In this document: in pieces, positions 53,551 to 64,000 of the stretch
Numbering within the stretch: position 1 is the stretch's first letter
How the letters are laid out: every line of letters starts with the position of its first letter
Assembly: GCF_932294415.1 (NCBI RefSeq)
Contig: NC_065544.1
Location: 13,181,351-13,245,350, forward strand
Direction of reading: 5' to 3'
DNA: 64,000 nt
Source of the DNA: Quercus robur
Taxonomy: Eukaryota; Streptophyta; Magnoliopsida; Fagales; Fagaceae
Program-made: the position numbers and the translations under genes
Notes under the pieces: model-generated
Told to the model about the DNA's origin: nothing
The model's database searches: none
The model's input: the letters and a program-made list of their open reading frames with translations, nothing else

Positions 53551-54078
53551 AAGAGATCAAACTCAGCAAGCACCGGTTCAGAAAGTAACTACCCAAGGAG
53601 ACACCGTTTCATATTCTCGTGCTTTAGATCTCAACAAATCTTCAAAGGATTTTGTCTTCATTCAATCTGCATCTCAGAGTCCCTTTGCCAATAATAAAGA
53701 TAACTTTGCTTGCAAAGTCAAACAAGACTCTCCAAGTGTCAATCAAGATTATCCCAAAGGTCATGAAATAAAAGCAATTCAATCCTAACCCTATTGAACC
53801 TTTTATTCAACCCAAAATAGGTCCACGTATTAGAGCATTCACATCAGCTCGTCTAAAAGATTCCGTCTATTTTACACCAAAAACCTACTTTTTCTATTTT
53901 ACACCATCATTTTTACAAAACACCCACATCAGTTCATCTATTCTATTACCTCTCTTATTTAAATAATCAATTTTCTTTATTATTTTATTATTTCCCACCT
54001 AACCCGTATACCCGTTTTTAACGCGCTTTCCCTATTCCTGTATCCTATTTTCTGATTTCTCTCTCTCTCTCTTCTATC

Positions 54079-54175
54079 TCTCTCCCTCTGGGTTATCTCT
54101 CCATACCCGGTCTCTCCCTCTGGGTTATCTCTCCATACCCGGTCTCTCCCTCTAGATTATCTCTCCATACCCGGT
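54079..54175. repeat. 32-bp minisatellite, three copies
   Basis: The unit TCTCTCCCTCTGGGTTATCT plus CTCCATACCCGG is repeated head to tail three times with one or two differences, inside the Harbinger-like element. Confidence 0.9.
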
Positions 54176-54239
54176 CTCTCCACTCTCCACTCACGAGCGT
54201 CTCTCTCTCTCTCCACTCACGAGACTCTGTTCTAGAGTT

Positions 54240-54512
54240 TCTTTTTCCGATCCACTCTCTGTCTCCGATTCGAGCAGGGAGCACGGCGCTGAGAAGAACT
54301 TTCGATCCACTCTCTCTGTCTCCGATCCAAGCACGGCGAGAAGAACTCCGATCCAAGCACGCCGAGAAGAACGCCGATCCAAACACGCCGATCCGCCACA
54401 AGCGCCGATCCACTCTCTCTGTCTCCGATCCAAGCACGGCGAGAAGAACGCCGATCCAAGCACTCCGATCCAAGCACGCCGATCTGCCGAGAAGAACTTC
54501 GATCCACTCTCT
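54240..54512. repeat. CG-rich complex minisatellite, open in several frames
   Basis: Overlapping repeats of CGATCCACTCTCTCTGTCTC and GATCCAAGCACGGCGAGAAG types. Minus-strand frames of 91, 126 and 194 codons run through it, because the repeat contains no stop in those frames. The peptides (AWIGVL, SETERVDR) look like translated repeat rather than a protein family. Confidence 0.85.
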
Positions 54513-55130
54513 CTGTCTCCGTTGGTGTGTCCGTGTGTGGGTGTGTTTGGTTTTGTGGTGTTTCTGGGTGATTTTGTTGTTGATTTTGTGGTTGATTTTT
54601 GATTTTTGTGGTTGATTTTTGATTTTGACTGTGGGAGTGTGTGTATAAGAGGAAGAAGCAGTTGATGATGATGGTGGTGTTGGTTGTGCAGATGAAGAGA
54701 GAGAAAAAAACGAGCGAAATTAGAAATTATTATAATAATGTATACACGAGCTACAGTAACCGTGTATATATGCACGGTTACTGTAGCTCATGGAAATTTT
54801 TAGATGATTTTACACAGGTTTACATGAGCTGATGTGGGATGTTTTTTGGCCAAAATGTGTAAAATTTGCACTGTAGATCTATTTTAGAAGACTTTAGATG
54901 GTCTGATGTGAATGCTCTTAGAGCAACAGCCAGGAAGCCTATAAGGCCTCCAACTCCACTATCGAGTCCACTTCGCAAAGCTATTAAGACTTGGAGTGAT
55001 TCAAGTCTTGAATCAAGCCCACAATCAAGGCCCACTTGGAGTCCAATTTGTGGTTGTCCTGAGTCTCTAAACTTGAATAAAAAATTGGATTCTCTTGCCT
55101 TTGAAAATAGTTACAACAACAACAATTATT

Positions 55131-56665
55131 AGGCGAAAAGCATATTTTGGTCTCTACATTTTCACACGATTCCCACTTTGGTTCTTAAATTTTATTTTTA
55201 CTGCTTTTAGTCCTTGTTTAGAAAAACGCCTTCTTTTTTAGTCCTTTCCGTCAGTGCCGTTAGGGTACTGACCTACGTGGCAAATGGAATTATTAAAATA
55301 ATAATAAAAAAATTTATTTTCTCATTAAAAATGCCAAGTCAGCATTTAAATTTAAAAAAATAATTTATTAATTTTAACTAAATAAAAAAAATTAAAAACA
55401 GAATTAAAAACTAAAAATCATATGAATTGAGATCTAAGTATGTCTTGAACAAGAACACAAACCCAGATTTAAGTAAACAAACCCAGAAATTAAAATTCAA
55501 AAATTAAAATTTTTAAAATCACCATTTTCTCAACCCAGCAAAATCATCAAATCCTAAAACTCCAAACTACCAAATCAATCCAAAAATACATCACAACCAA
55601 TCCAAACAAAAAAATCTCAAACTTAGAAAAACCCATCAACCAAACCACAAATGAATCAAGCATTAGTCAGATCGGAACTTAGAAAAACCCACCAATAAAT
55701 CACAAACCAAACCACGAAGCAAGCCACAAACCAAACCCAGATCGAAACCACCAACCACCACCACCCTGACCCAAATTCGATTAAAGGAGTGGAACCCGGC
55801 GGAGGATGACCCACGAACAATCAGACCCACCCTTCGATCCACGCTCACGACTGCTTCGATCCATGCCCCAAACCAAAAACCCACACTTTGACCCACGACT
55901 CCTTCGATCCACGCAGACCCACGAAGAGAGAACAAAGAACAGAGAACAGAGGGAGACCATCAGACCACATCGGACGCATGACTATCGGACCACCATTGCC
56001 GAACCAGAACCATCGTCGGACCAGAACCATCGCCGGATCACATCCATCGGGAGAGAGAAGAGAGAGAGGAAGGAGGAGAGAACTGAGTTCGGAGAGAGAG
56101 TTGTGAGAATAAAAACTGTTTTTATTCAAATAGAGAGAGTAATGGATCTAGAAAGAACGAAGAAAAAGAAGTATAAAATAAGAGTGGGAGTGTTGTGCTG
56201 GTTTTATTTTAATTTTTTGGGTTTGTGTTTTGTGTTTGTTTTCATGTTTAATTCCTTGTTCAGGTTTAATTTGATGTTCTTATTTTTTGGGTTTGTGATT
56301 TTTGGATTTTAATTTTGTGTTCTTAGATCTGAGTTTATGTTCTTGTTGTTCTTGCTCAAGACACACTTCAATCTTAATTAATGTGATTTTTTTTTCTGTT
56401 TTTTATTTTTTTATTTAGTTAAATTTAATAAATTATTTTTTTAAATTTAAATGTTGACTTGTCATTTTTTAATGACAAAATAATTTTTTTTTTATTATTT
56501 TAATAATTCCGTTTGTCACGTAGGTCAGTGCCCTAACGGCATTGACGGAAAGGACTAAAACAGAAGGCGTTTTTCTAAACAGGGACTAAACGCGGTAAAA
56601 ATAAAATTTAGGGACCAAAGTGGGAATCGTGTGAAAATGTAGGGACCAAAATGTGCATTTCGCCT
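55131..56665. mobile_element. Mutator-like element with long terminal inverted repeats, nested in the copia element
   Basis: Left end AGGCGAAAAGCATATTTTGG and right end (other strand) AGGCGAAATGCACATTTTGG. The inverted repeats extend some 300 bp (for example AGTCCTTTCCGTCAGTGCCG against its counterpart near 56537). Flanked by AATTATT on both sides (55124-55130 and 56666-56672); the true TSD may be slightly longer. 1535 bp. The interior (55640-56130) is richer in G+C, with open frames of up to about 168 codons but no recognised domain. Long TIRs suit the Mutator superfamily. Confidence 0.8.
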
Positions 56666-57189
56666 AATTATTACAAAGAAGTTCATTCACAGTTTCAAGC
56701 ACAAATTGACAAAAATCCAAAAGGTAAACAAGTCAAAGGTATTCCCAATCCTCATTACAAAAGGAAAAGAAATTTTAGCAAATTTGAAAAAGGAGAGTCA
56801 TCTAAGTCCACAAGACAAAGACACAATTTGAGATCCCCACAATACAAGAGAAGGTATGTAGAAGCATTTAGAGGATATCTATGGCAAAACCCAAGAAGAA
56901 TATATTGGAAAGGACACATGAATGACTATAATCGTCGTTATATATAATAGTTTTATTATTTACTTTTAAATAGTGTGCTTATATGTAAGTGTGTTTTATT
57001 TTACTTTTTAGTTTTATTTTTCAATTTGGTGTGTTTATATTTAACAAAGACAATATAAGTATTTTTATTGTACTTAATTTGCTTATATGATAAAGAGTTT
57101 GTTGTGTTTATTAGTTTTATTTTGTTATTATGTTAAACACATTTTCAATATATTTCTTGGGTGGTATATTTACTTTACAATAACAATAA

Positions 57190-57925
57190 AAACCTCATTT
57201 GATTCTAATCACATTGAAGTTCTCAATGGCATTAATTTCCGATCATGGAAACGTCATATAAAATATTTATTGATGCATGAGATGACTTTATAAACATTGT
57301 CAACAACAAAACACATACCAATAAATAAAATTGATAATGAGGGAATTAAAGCCAAATATAATTGGGAAGTGGATGACTCACTTGCTAAAGCTTCTATGTT
57401 ACACCATATAAAAGATAATATACTACCTTTATTTGAAAATAAAGAAACTGCAAAGGAATTGATGGAAGCATTAGAAGCTAAATATGGACCAAGATCTGAC
57501 ACACATGTACAATTATTGTTGGATAAATTTAATAGTACACGAATGAATGAAGGTGATTATATAGGTGATCATATTAATACCATGGAACTTTTAGCCAAAG
57601 AATTGGCCAATGCAAATAATCCTGTGTCGGAAAAAATGCAAGTAACAACCATTTTAAATAGCCTTCCACCATCTTGGGGTCATATAGTTACCACACTCAC
57701 AATTTGTTGATGACTCAAACAGTTCCTAAATCAGACCTCTTAAGAGACAATGAAAAAATACATCATTTCCATATAAGAAAAGAAAATTCCAAAAAAGATG
57801 GCCAAATAAGCAAAGAAACAATGGAAGACCAAAAAATGCTTGTTATCATTGTGGAAGATTTGATCATATTAGGAAAAATTGTCCTAATTATAATAATAAC
57901 AAAAACAATGGAACAAAGCAAATAA
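57190..57925 (+). pseudogene. gag region of the copia element
   Basis: It reads copia Gag (UBN2-type) sequence such as NGINFRSWKRHIKYLL, ALEAKYGPRSDTHVQLLLDK and ILNSLPPSWGHIVTTL. The Gag would form the virus-like particle. Broken; described only as a fossil part. Confidence 0.85.
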
Positions 57926-57927
57926 TA

Positions 57928-58686
57928 ATGACCATTTTTGAAGCAATGATAATTGAGCCATTATCAGACAATTGGTGGATCGATATAGCCGTGACTCGAC
58001 ATAGAGCAAGAAGTAAAGAATTATTCATTGATCTGAGGGAAAAGAAGTTAGGAGGACAAAAAGTCTATATGGGAAATAATACTTATAGTGATGTATTAGG
58101 TGAAGGAAACTGTAGATTACCTATTAATGGTATTGCTGTAATTTTAAATAATGTAATATATGTACCAGATGTTCGTAGGAATCTCATTTCTGTTTCTGTA
58201 CTAGATAAAAAAGGTTATGAAATTAGGTTGAAGTCTGGTTGTGTGACCATTTGTAAGGGTAATATAAAACTCAAAGGAGTGGGAATTGATGATATGTATG
58301 CACTTGTCAATAATATTTTTAATAAAGATTCAATTTGCTATTATTCTATTGTGTCAGATTCTTCTTATTTATGGCATCTTCGATTAGGACATATAAGTAA
58401 AAATAAAATAGAAAGAATGAGTAAAAATGGTATATTACCTAATTTAAACATTGAAAATTTTGATGTATGTGAATCATGTATCAAAGGAAAGATGATAGCG
58501 AAACCTTTCACTAAACATTGGCAATCTTTAGAGTTATTAGAACTAATCCACTTAGATATTTGTGGACCTTTGAGAACCGAAACACACAAAGGAATGGAAT
58601 ACTTCATCACCTTTTTTGATGATTATTCTCGATATGGATATGTATATCTACTCAAACACAAATTTGAAGCACTTGAAAAATTTTAA
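57928..58686 (+). pseudogene. Protease to integrase region of the copia element
   Basis: The longest open part. It shows the protease-region context DNWWIDIAVTRH and VIYVPDVRRNLISVS, the gag-pre-integrase motif YLWHLRLGHISKNK, the zinc-binding-like CESCIKGKM and the integrase start LELIHLDICGPL and FITFFDDYSRYGYVYLL. The rest of the integrase is poorly preserved. Confidence 0.9.
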
Positions 58687-59199
58687 AATTATAAAACTAA
58701 AGTAGAAAAAACAATTAGGACGACCAATTAAAAGTATAAATAATGATAGAGGTGGTGAATATAAAGTCTTTGATGAGTTCTGTAAAAGGGAAGGGGATGC
58801 AAAGCCCATGTACTAATACCAAAACTATTAAGAGATAAATTAAAAAGGAAGACGTGGGAGTGCAAATTTATTAGATATGTTCAAAACGGTAGTGGTTATA
58901 GATTTTATAATCAAGAAAAGGAATTAATAGAAAGTAGAGATGCTATTTTCCTTGAAAGCACCAATCAAATTACACCTACAAGAAGACCTTGATAATAAAA
59001 CACAAGATCATTATAAGGATGCTTCTGAAAGTGGGAGCATAAGAACATCAGATAAATTGGTACTAGATTAACAAACCTTTGATCCTAAGAACAGTGGGAG
59101 TAAAAGGATTAGACGGCTGCCAACTATGCTTAAAGACTATCATTTATATAACATAAAGGAAAATTTAAGTGAGGACCCAACTAATTATGAACAAGCAAT

Positions 59200-60766
59200 G
59201 GCACGCACTGATTCAAAACAATGGTAAGATGATATGATAGATGAATTAGAATCCATCAAGAAAAATGATGTCTAGGAATTAACATCTTTACCAAATGGAA
59301 GAAAGGCCATTGGCTATAAATGGGTTCTAAGAAAGAAATTTAAGGCTAACAGTAGTTTAGATAAATATAAAGTAAGATTGGTGGCTAAAGGTTTTAATTA
59401 ACAACTTGGTGTAGATTTTGTTGATACTTATTTACCAATAGCTAAATTTACTTAAAATAGAATAATTATGTCTGTTGTAGCAAGAATGAATTTAGTTGCA
59501 TCAATTGGATGTCAAGATAGCTTTTCTTAATGGTGAATTAAAAGAAGATATATTCATGTTACAACTAGAGGGTTTTGAAATAAAAAGACATGGAGATAAA
59601 GTTTATAAATTAAAAAGATCCTTGTATGGACTCAAACAATCTTCTAAACAATGGTATTTAAAGTTCTACCAAGCAATATTAGAGATTGGTTTTGAGATGA
59701 GTCCACTAGATCACTGTGTTTACATATGGAGATGCTACGATAAGTTAACAATATTATCATTATATGTTGATGATATATTATTATCTGGAAATAGCCTAGA
59801 CATGATGTCAAAGACAAAATCTTTCCTATCATCAAGATTTGAAATGAAAGATATGGGTCCTACTACGTATGTATTAGAAATTAAAATAACTAGAAATAGA
59901 AATACAAAATTATTATATCTGGATCAAGAAAACTATTTGGAGAAGTACTTAAGAAATTTAATATGGCAGAATCAAAAGTTTTGAGTACACCTGTAAATAA
60001 AGGAACTGTATTAAGTAAGAATATGCGCCCTAAGGATAAAGAAGAGCAAGAATTTATGGAAAAAGTCCCATATGCCCAAGCTGTGGGCAATTTAATGTAT
60101 GCAATGACAAGCATAAGGCCAAACATTTGTCATGCAGTAGGATTGGTAAGTAGATATCAATCTAATCCTAGAAGGGCACATTGGCAGGCAGTCAAAAGAA
60201 TTTTTAGATATCTCCAGGGCACCAAAGGTATGAAATTATGTTTTGGAATTAGTGATCTAGAAACAATAGGATATACAGATGCTAATTTTGCAGGAGACGT
60301 AGATGATAGAAAATCTACTAGTGGTCATGTATTCCTATTTGGTGGAATAGTTGTCTCTTGGTTAAGTAAGAAACACGTTTGTGTTACAAAACATACCATG
60401 GAGGCAGAATACATATCTTGCAGCACATCCGTAAGCGAAGCAGTCTGGATTAAGTGATTTGTCGACAGTTTAAAATTAGGTATACCAAATAGACCAATTG
60501 ATGTGTTTTGTGACAATAAATCTGCTATCTCGTTGATAAAAAGTGGAGCAAAAAGCTCTAAAGGCAAACACATCGAAACAAATTATCACTATATTCAAGA
60601 TATGATGGAAAGGGGTGAAATACAAGTCCGATTTATCCCCTCAAGCGAGATGGTGACCGATCCTATGACCAAAGGATTGACTCTAGATAAATTTAAAGTA
60701 CATGTAAAAAAATATGGGACTTGTGAATCCAAAAACCTAGATGGTATACTACATGTATTTGGATAG
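59200..60766 (+). pseudogene. Reverse transcriptase and RNase H region of the copia element
   Basis: Reverse-transcriptase sequence includes AFLNGELKEDIFM, SLYGLKQSSKQWYLKF and the YVDDILL catalytic motif. RNase H sequence includes GYTDANFAGDVDDRKSTSG and MEAEYISCSTS, and ends with the typical IETNYHYIQDMMERGEIQV. Order and wording are copia-type. Broken; given as a fossil part only. Confidence 0.9.
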
Positions 60767-61336
60767 ATGGAAGGATTGGGGACGCCCGGAGAACATGGCT
60801 ATGCAACTTTTGCTTTAGGGACATAATTGGTCAATATCAAGTAGAATAGTCCTGTATAAGAAATTGGTGTATGAATGTAAAGTCCACTAATGTGCATCAT
60901 ACATAATACAACTTGTACAATAAAAAAAATCGTTGAAGTCGTATGAGAAAACCTTCAGGATACTAGCTTAGAGGAAGCATTAAACGATTCAGTGTAGGTC
61001 AACACATGTCTAATATGTGTCGTTGAAGGACGTCGATTGGCGATGCGGGTGTGGATTAAGATTTCCAACTGCGTGTGGTAACAAGCGTTTCACATGTTAT
61101 ATGCCATTCATTTGAAATAATGGTAAATGATAAGACATCCGGAATATACTACAGGAGTGGTATATAGCGAAGGGTGAGATTAGTGGTACATGACAAGATG
61201 CGTACACAATTTTTGCTAGAGTCAGACACTAATGCCGATCTATGAAAGACACAGATGAGAATCAACATAGGGCAATACTGTGGTGACATTATAGTATATG
61301 TTGATTGTAGCTAACACCATTTATTATGGTGCAATC

Positions 61337-61346
61337 AAGTGGGAGA
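61337..61346 (+). other. Polypurine tract of the copia element
   Basis: A purine-rich AAGTGGGAGA stretch directly before the 3' LTR, the usual second-strand primer site. Confidence 0.8.
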
Positions 61347-61675
61347 TGTTAGCATATAATAGTGATAAGTGATCACACCATAATATGGTACACCCTCACC
61401 TATATAATAACACCCACTTGGTGGACGGTGTTGCTTCACCGACCACCAGCAGAGAATTAATTAAGCGTTAAAGTTAGTTATTTATAGAAGTAGTGTGTCT
61501 TTTAGATAAGATGTATCTCTTGGTAGATAGACATATCTTTTATTCCCAAGAGACATTAGGAGTCTATAAATACTGGGACTCCTCATTCATTGTCACATTA
61601 CATAATTTTATTCTCTCTGTCTGTGTTGGTGATTCCCAATCTAATGACATCACCATACACAATAAGGGCCTAACA
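61347..61675 (+). repeat. 3' LTR of the copia element
   Basis: 329 bp, TGTTAGC..CTAACA, containing TCTATAAATACTGGGACTCC (a TATA-like promoter core) that the shorter 5' LTR lacks. Confidence 0.93.
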
Positions 61676-61840
61676 CAATTGAGTAAATAAGAGTATCAAT
61701 AATAGGTATATAGCTTTAGCAAATAATTTGAAATTGCTATTTTTCCCCCGTCAACTTCATTGTGGAAGTCGCTCAAGCCCTAAGGTATGATGAATGTGAA
61801 TATTTTGTTTTGTTATATTTTGTTCATGTTGTTTTACAGT

Positions 61841-62597
61841 CAGGGGCAGAGGGAAGGGGGGGCGAGGGGGGGCATATGCCCCCCCTGATGCTCCAAAAAT
61901 TCTCAAGTAATATATAGTACAATGTCTTATTTTGCATACACAAAGACAATCAGTTTTTTTACATACATATTGTACTTGTACTGTGTATTAGTTCATTGTA
62001 GGAAAACAATTTCACATTGGGGGTCACTGCAACTCTTTTTTAAAAAGTAATGGGTCCTACCTTATAATAATATTATAAAAAAATAAAACTACTTGTACAA
62101 CCTACTTCTCCACCACTATTTTGTTGAATAGAATTATGAAAAAAAAAAAAAAAAAAAAAACCTACTTTCACTCACTAGTCATTATAGCACCTCAAAAAAG
62201 TTAAGGATCACAAAATTTTTCACAACTTTTTGTTACAACTTGCATGGCAGAGTGTGATTGTTGAAAAAAAAATTGTGAGTTTATATGTTAGTATTTGTTA
62301 ATCACTCATAGTCTGCCATATCAAAGTTTTGGCAAAAACATTGTGAAATAATTTATGGTCTAGAACTACTCATAGCACCTCTATTACGTATAGCAATTTT
62401 TTCTTTCCACACCAACATTTTTCAGTCTCAAACCCAAGTTTTTTTTTACAAACCCAAATTTTAATTGTATATGACAATTACATTTGCATATAGTTGTTAA
62501 TTTATTTTATTATTAATATCACTTAATACTTTTTCAAATTAATTTTACTCTCTTTTGATCTTGCCCCCCCTAACCTAAAATCTTGACTCCGCCACTG
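61841..62597. mobile_element. Non-autonomous hAT element with 8-bp TSD
   Basis: Flanked by TTTACAGT on both sides (61833-61840 and 62598-62605). Ends CAGGGGCAGAGG and, on the other strand, CAGTGGCGGAGTCAAG match the CAGNGGCGGAG ends common to plant hAT elements. 757 bp. GGGGGGCATATGCCCCCC near the left end is a perfect palindrome. No transposase. Confidence 0.9.
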
Positions 62598-62605
62598 TTT
62601 ACAGT

Positions 62606-63663
62606 AGTTCCATTCAGTGAGAGGTAAAAAAAAAGTTTTATAGAATTCATCATTTAGTTTAGTGTGCTAAACTTTTATTTAAGGATTTAAAACGTTACAT
62701 GATCCATAATCCATGAACTATTCAAAAAGCACTTATAGTTATGAATTGATTCAACCCACTTGAGAACTACTCAAGAAAGTGAAGAACCGTGATTAATTGA
62801 TTATAAAGTGAGTTGTAGAAGAACTTGGTAAATGGTCTTTTGAGGTTAAACTAACTAGTTTCAGAAGGTTGTTGCAGTGACCATTTTATATGCATGTACA
62901 TGGTACGAGTTAACAATTAATTTATAAATGAAAAAACCGTGCGAAGCACGGGTTAATAGCTAGTGAGATTAACAATTAGATTTTGGTGTTGTTTCTTTCT
63001 TTTCGCAAGTATTTATAGTTCAAGCCTTCAAGGTCCGCTCATGTGATAAACTGCTTCAACAAATTAATATTTATTTAACAATAAACCGTTCATGTCAAAC
63101 ACAAATCCTACTAATTGGAGATACTCAAGCTAAGGGGACAAAAACCTAAAGAAGTTGAGTTGCACCTATGTTAAAATCTTTTTAACCCAATATGGGTGAT
63201 TGCTTGACATTGACATTGGAGCATTAGGCCCAAATGATTCATTTGGTTAGGATGAGCGAAAATTGGAAGGATGGATAATATAGGCAGATAGAAAATTGAG
63301 ATTAAATAAAAAAAAAATACTATTATTATTTTCCTTCTTATGTGTTATAGGTAGGGAGGATAAAAAAGATGAAAAGATGGCATGTGTGAACTTACAATTA
63401 TGCCCTCATCCATGTTAACAAGTTTTGGAGTAAAAACTTGCCTCATTTTCCAATTAGGGGAAGTTTCTTGCTATATTTTCTTTCTGATTTGTAGAGAAAA
63501 AAAATTGTAGACCCAGGAAGAAATACACCCCACCATTTTCTCTTCTAAGTTTTCCACCCTCTCCCTTTTTTTTCCAGCCAAAAAAACCCAAAGTTTTCTT
63601 CCAACTAAGTTAAAGGACACTCCAACCCACTATGTTATTGTTCACGAGACTATCTTCCGAAAG

Positions 63664-63701
<38 letters not shown>

Positions 63702-64000
63702 AGTATGAAGAAAATTCTCTAAACCATTATTTGGCGATCATTAACTTGTGTTTTTAAAACATATAATGTATTTATTAGTCACATAATCAATCAAGATTAT
63801 TTAGTGATCATGTGAGTAAAAGAGACCTTTTATAATGTCACCTTTGCGTACCTGCAACAAAAATTCATGTAAATCTTTATTCATCTTTTTTATCTCAGTA
63901 TTATGTCTCCTCTTTTTTGAGGCAACAAAGCATGGCTTTCTGGTTCGCAGAGATCACAGATTATAGTGTAAAATATAGTGATGTAATTATTTATTGAGGC
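62606..64000. other. Gene-free stretch to the window end
   Basis: No gene supported. 62920-62968 holds the CGTGCGAAGCACGGGTTAAT motif between direct repeats TTAACAATTA (62910-62919 and 62969-62978). About 63238-63610 looks like a worn fold-back repeat (TTTGGTTAGGATGAG near the left, CTTCCAACTAAG near the right). A poly-A run of about 38 lies at 63663-63700. Confidence 0.5.

Larger units (their letters stand above)
53833..54917. mobile_element. PIF/Harbinger-like non-autonomous element nested in the copia element
   Basis: Ends GAGCATTCACATCAGCTCG and TCTGATGTGAATGCTC are terminal inverted repeats, with TTA on both sides (53830-53832 and 54918-54920). 1085 bp. The interior is unusually CG-rich and repetitive (54079-54510) and contains GTTACTGTAGCTCATG-type sequence near the right end. 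No transposase domain is seen. Confidence 0.82.
52797..61675 (+). mobile_element. Ty1/copia retrotransposon with both LTRs and TSD, broken
   Basis: 5' LTR 52797-53017 and 3' LTR 61347-61675, both TGTTAGCATATAAT..CCTAACA, flanked by the 5-bp TSD CAATT (52792-52796 and 61676-61680). A primer site TGGTATCAGAGCC (initiator tRNA-Met type) follows the 5' LTR and a purine tract GTGGGAGAT precedes the 3' LTR. Parts in order: upstream frames of unknown identity, gag, protease/gag-pre-integrase/integrase, reverse transcriptase, RNase H, which is copia order. The coding region is broken, with many breaks. The LTRs differ by a dozen or more bases over about 190 aligned positions, so the insertion is of moderate to old age. 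Two DNA elements inserted later (53833-54917 and 55131-56665). Confidence 0.93.

Noticed and set aside
54093-54775. Three overlapping minus-strand frames as a new protein family
   Set aside because: Openness is explained by a stop-free minisatellite, and the peptides are repeats of the same DNA in different frames.

Overview
This window is plant nuclear DNA. It is AT-rich, with spliced eudicot-type genes (GT..AG introns, a plastid-targeted tryptophan enzyme, a plant SABATH methyltransferase and an ATL-type RING-H2 protein) and many plant transposons (Ty1/copia, Mutator-like, PIF/Harbinger-like, hAT, tRNA-derived SINEs, LINE fragments). It looks like a woody eudicot, perhaps Fagales; that taxonomic guess is inference from general resemblance only. 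No bacterial, organellar or CRISPR-like material was seen.

Layout. 1-14.4 kb is a tandemly duplicated SABATH carboxyl-methyltransferase locus on the minus strand. One copy (10609-13729, four exons, 368 aa) is open throughout. A second copy is cut by the window edge and frameshifted (1-1132). A third survives as exon 4 plus part of intron 3 (about 7440-8010). Several upstream-region duplicates carry no gene. A solo LTR (3767-4948), a LINE tail, MITEs and a SINE lie among them. 14.4-18.4 kb has no gene and holds one Mutator-like element nested in another. 18510-22537 is a complete ten-exon anthranilate phosphoribosyltransferase gene (PAT1, plus strand) with a fold-back MITE in intron 2. About 24.08-25.56 kb is a decayed PPR gene. 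27.8-28.6 kb is a fold-back element. 28.6-33.9 kb is an old Ty1/copia remnant with a 3' LTR and a foreign insertion. 35964-36455 is an intronless ATL RING-H2 E3 ligase whose stop codon lies inside a SINE target-site duplication. 40200-47086 (minus) is a complete eight-exon CTP:phosphocholine cytidylyltransferase gene with two retroposons in intron 6. 47.1-52.3 kb is MITEs, a SINE and simple repeats. 52797-61675 is a broken copia element with both LTRs, a TSD and two younger DNA transposons nested inside it. 61841-62597 is a non-autonomous hAT element. The rest is gene-free repeat.

The four intact genes belong to unrelated pathways: volatile/hormone ester formation, tryptophan biosynthesis, ubiquitin ligation and phosphatidylcholine synthesis. 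I see no operon-like or cluster logic joining them. I did not find a convincing new biological system. The most informative structures are the SABATH duplication history with paralogous empty sites, the SINE in the ATL stop codon, the nested transposon stacks with readable target-site duplications, an unrecognised acidic reading frame upstream of gag in the copia element, and a minisatellite-bearing Harbinger-like element open in three frames.
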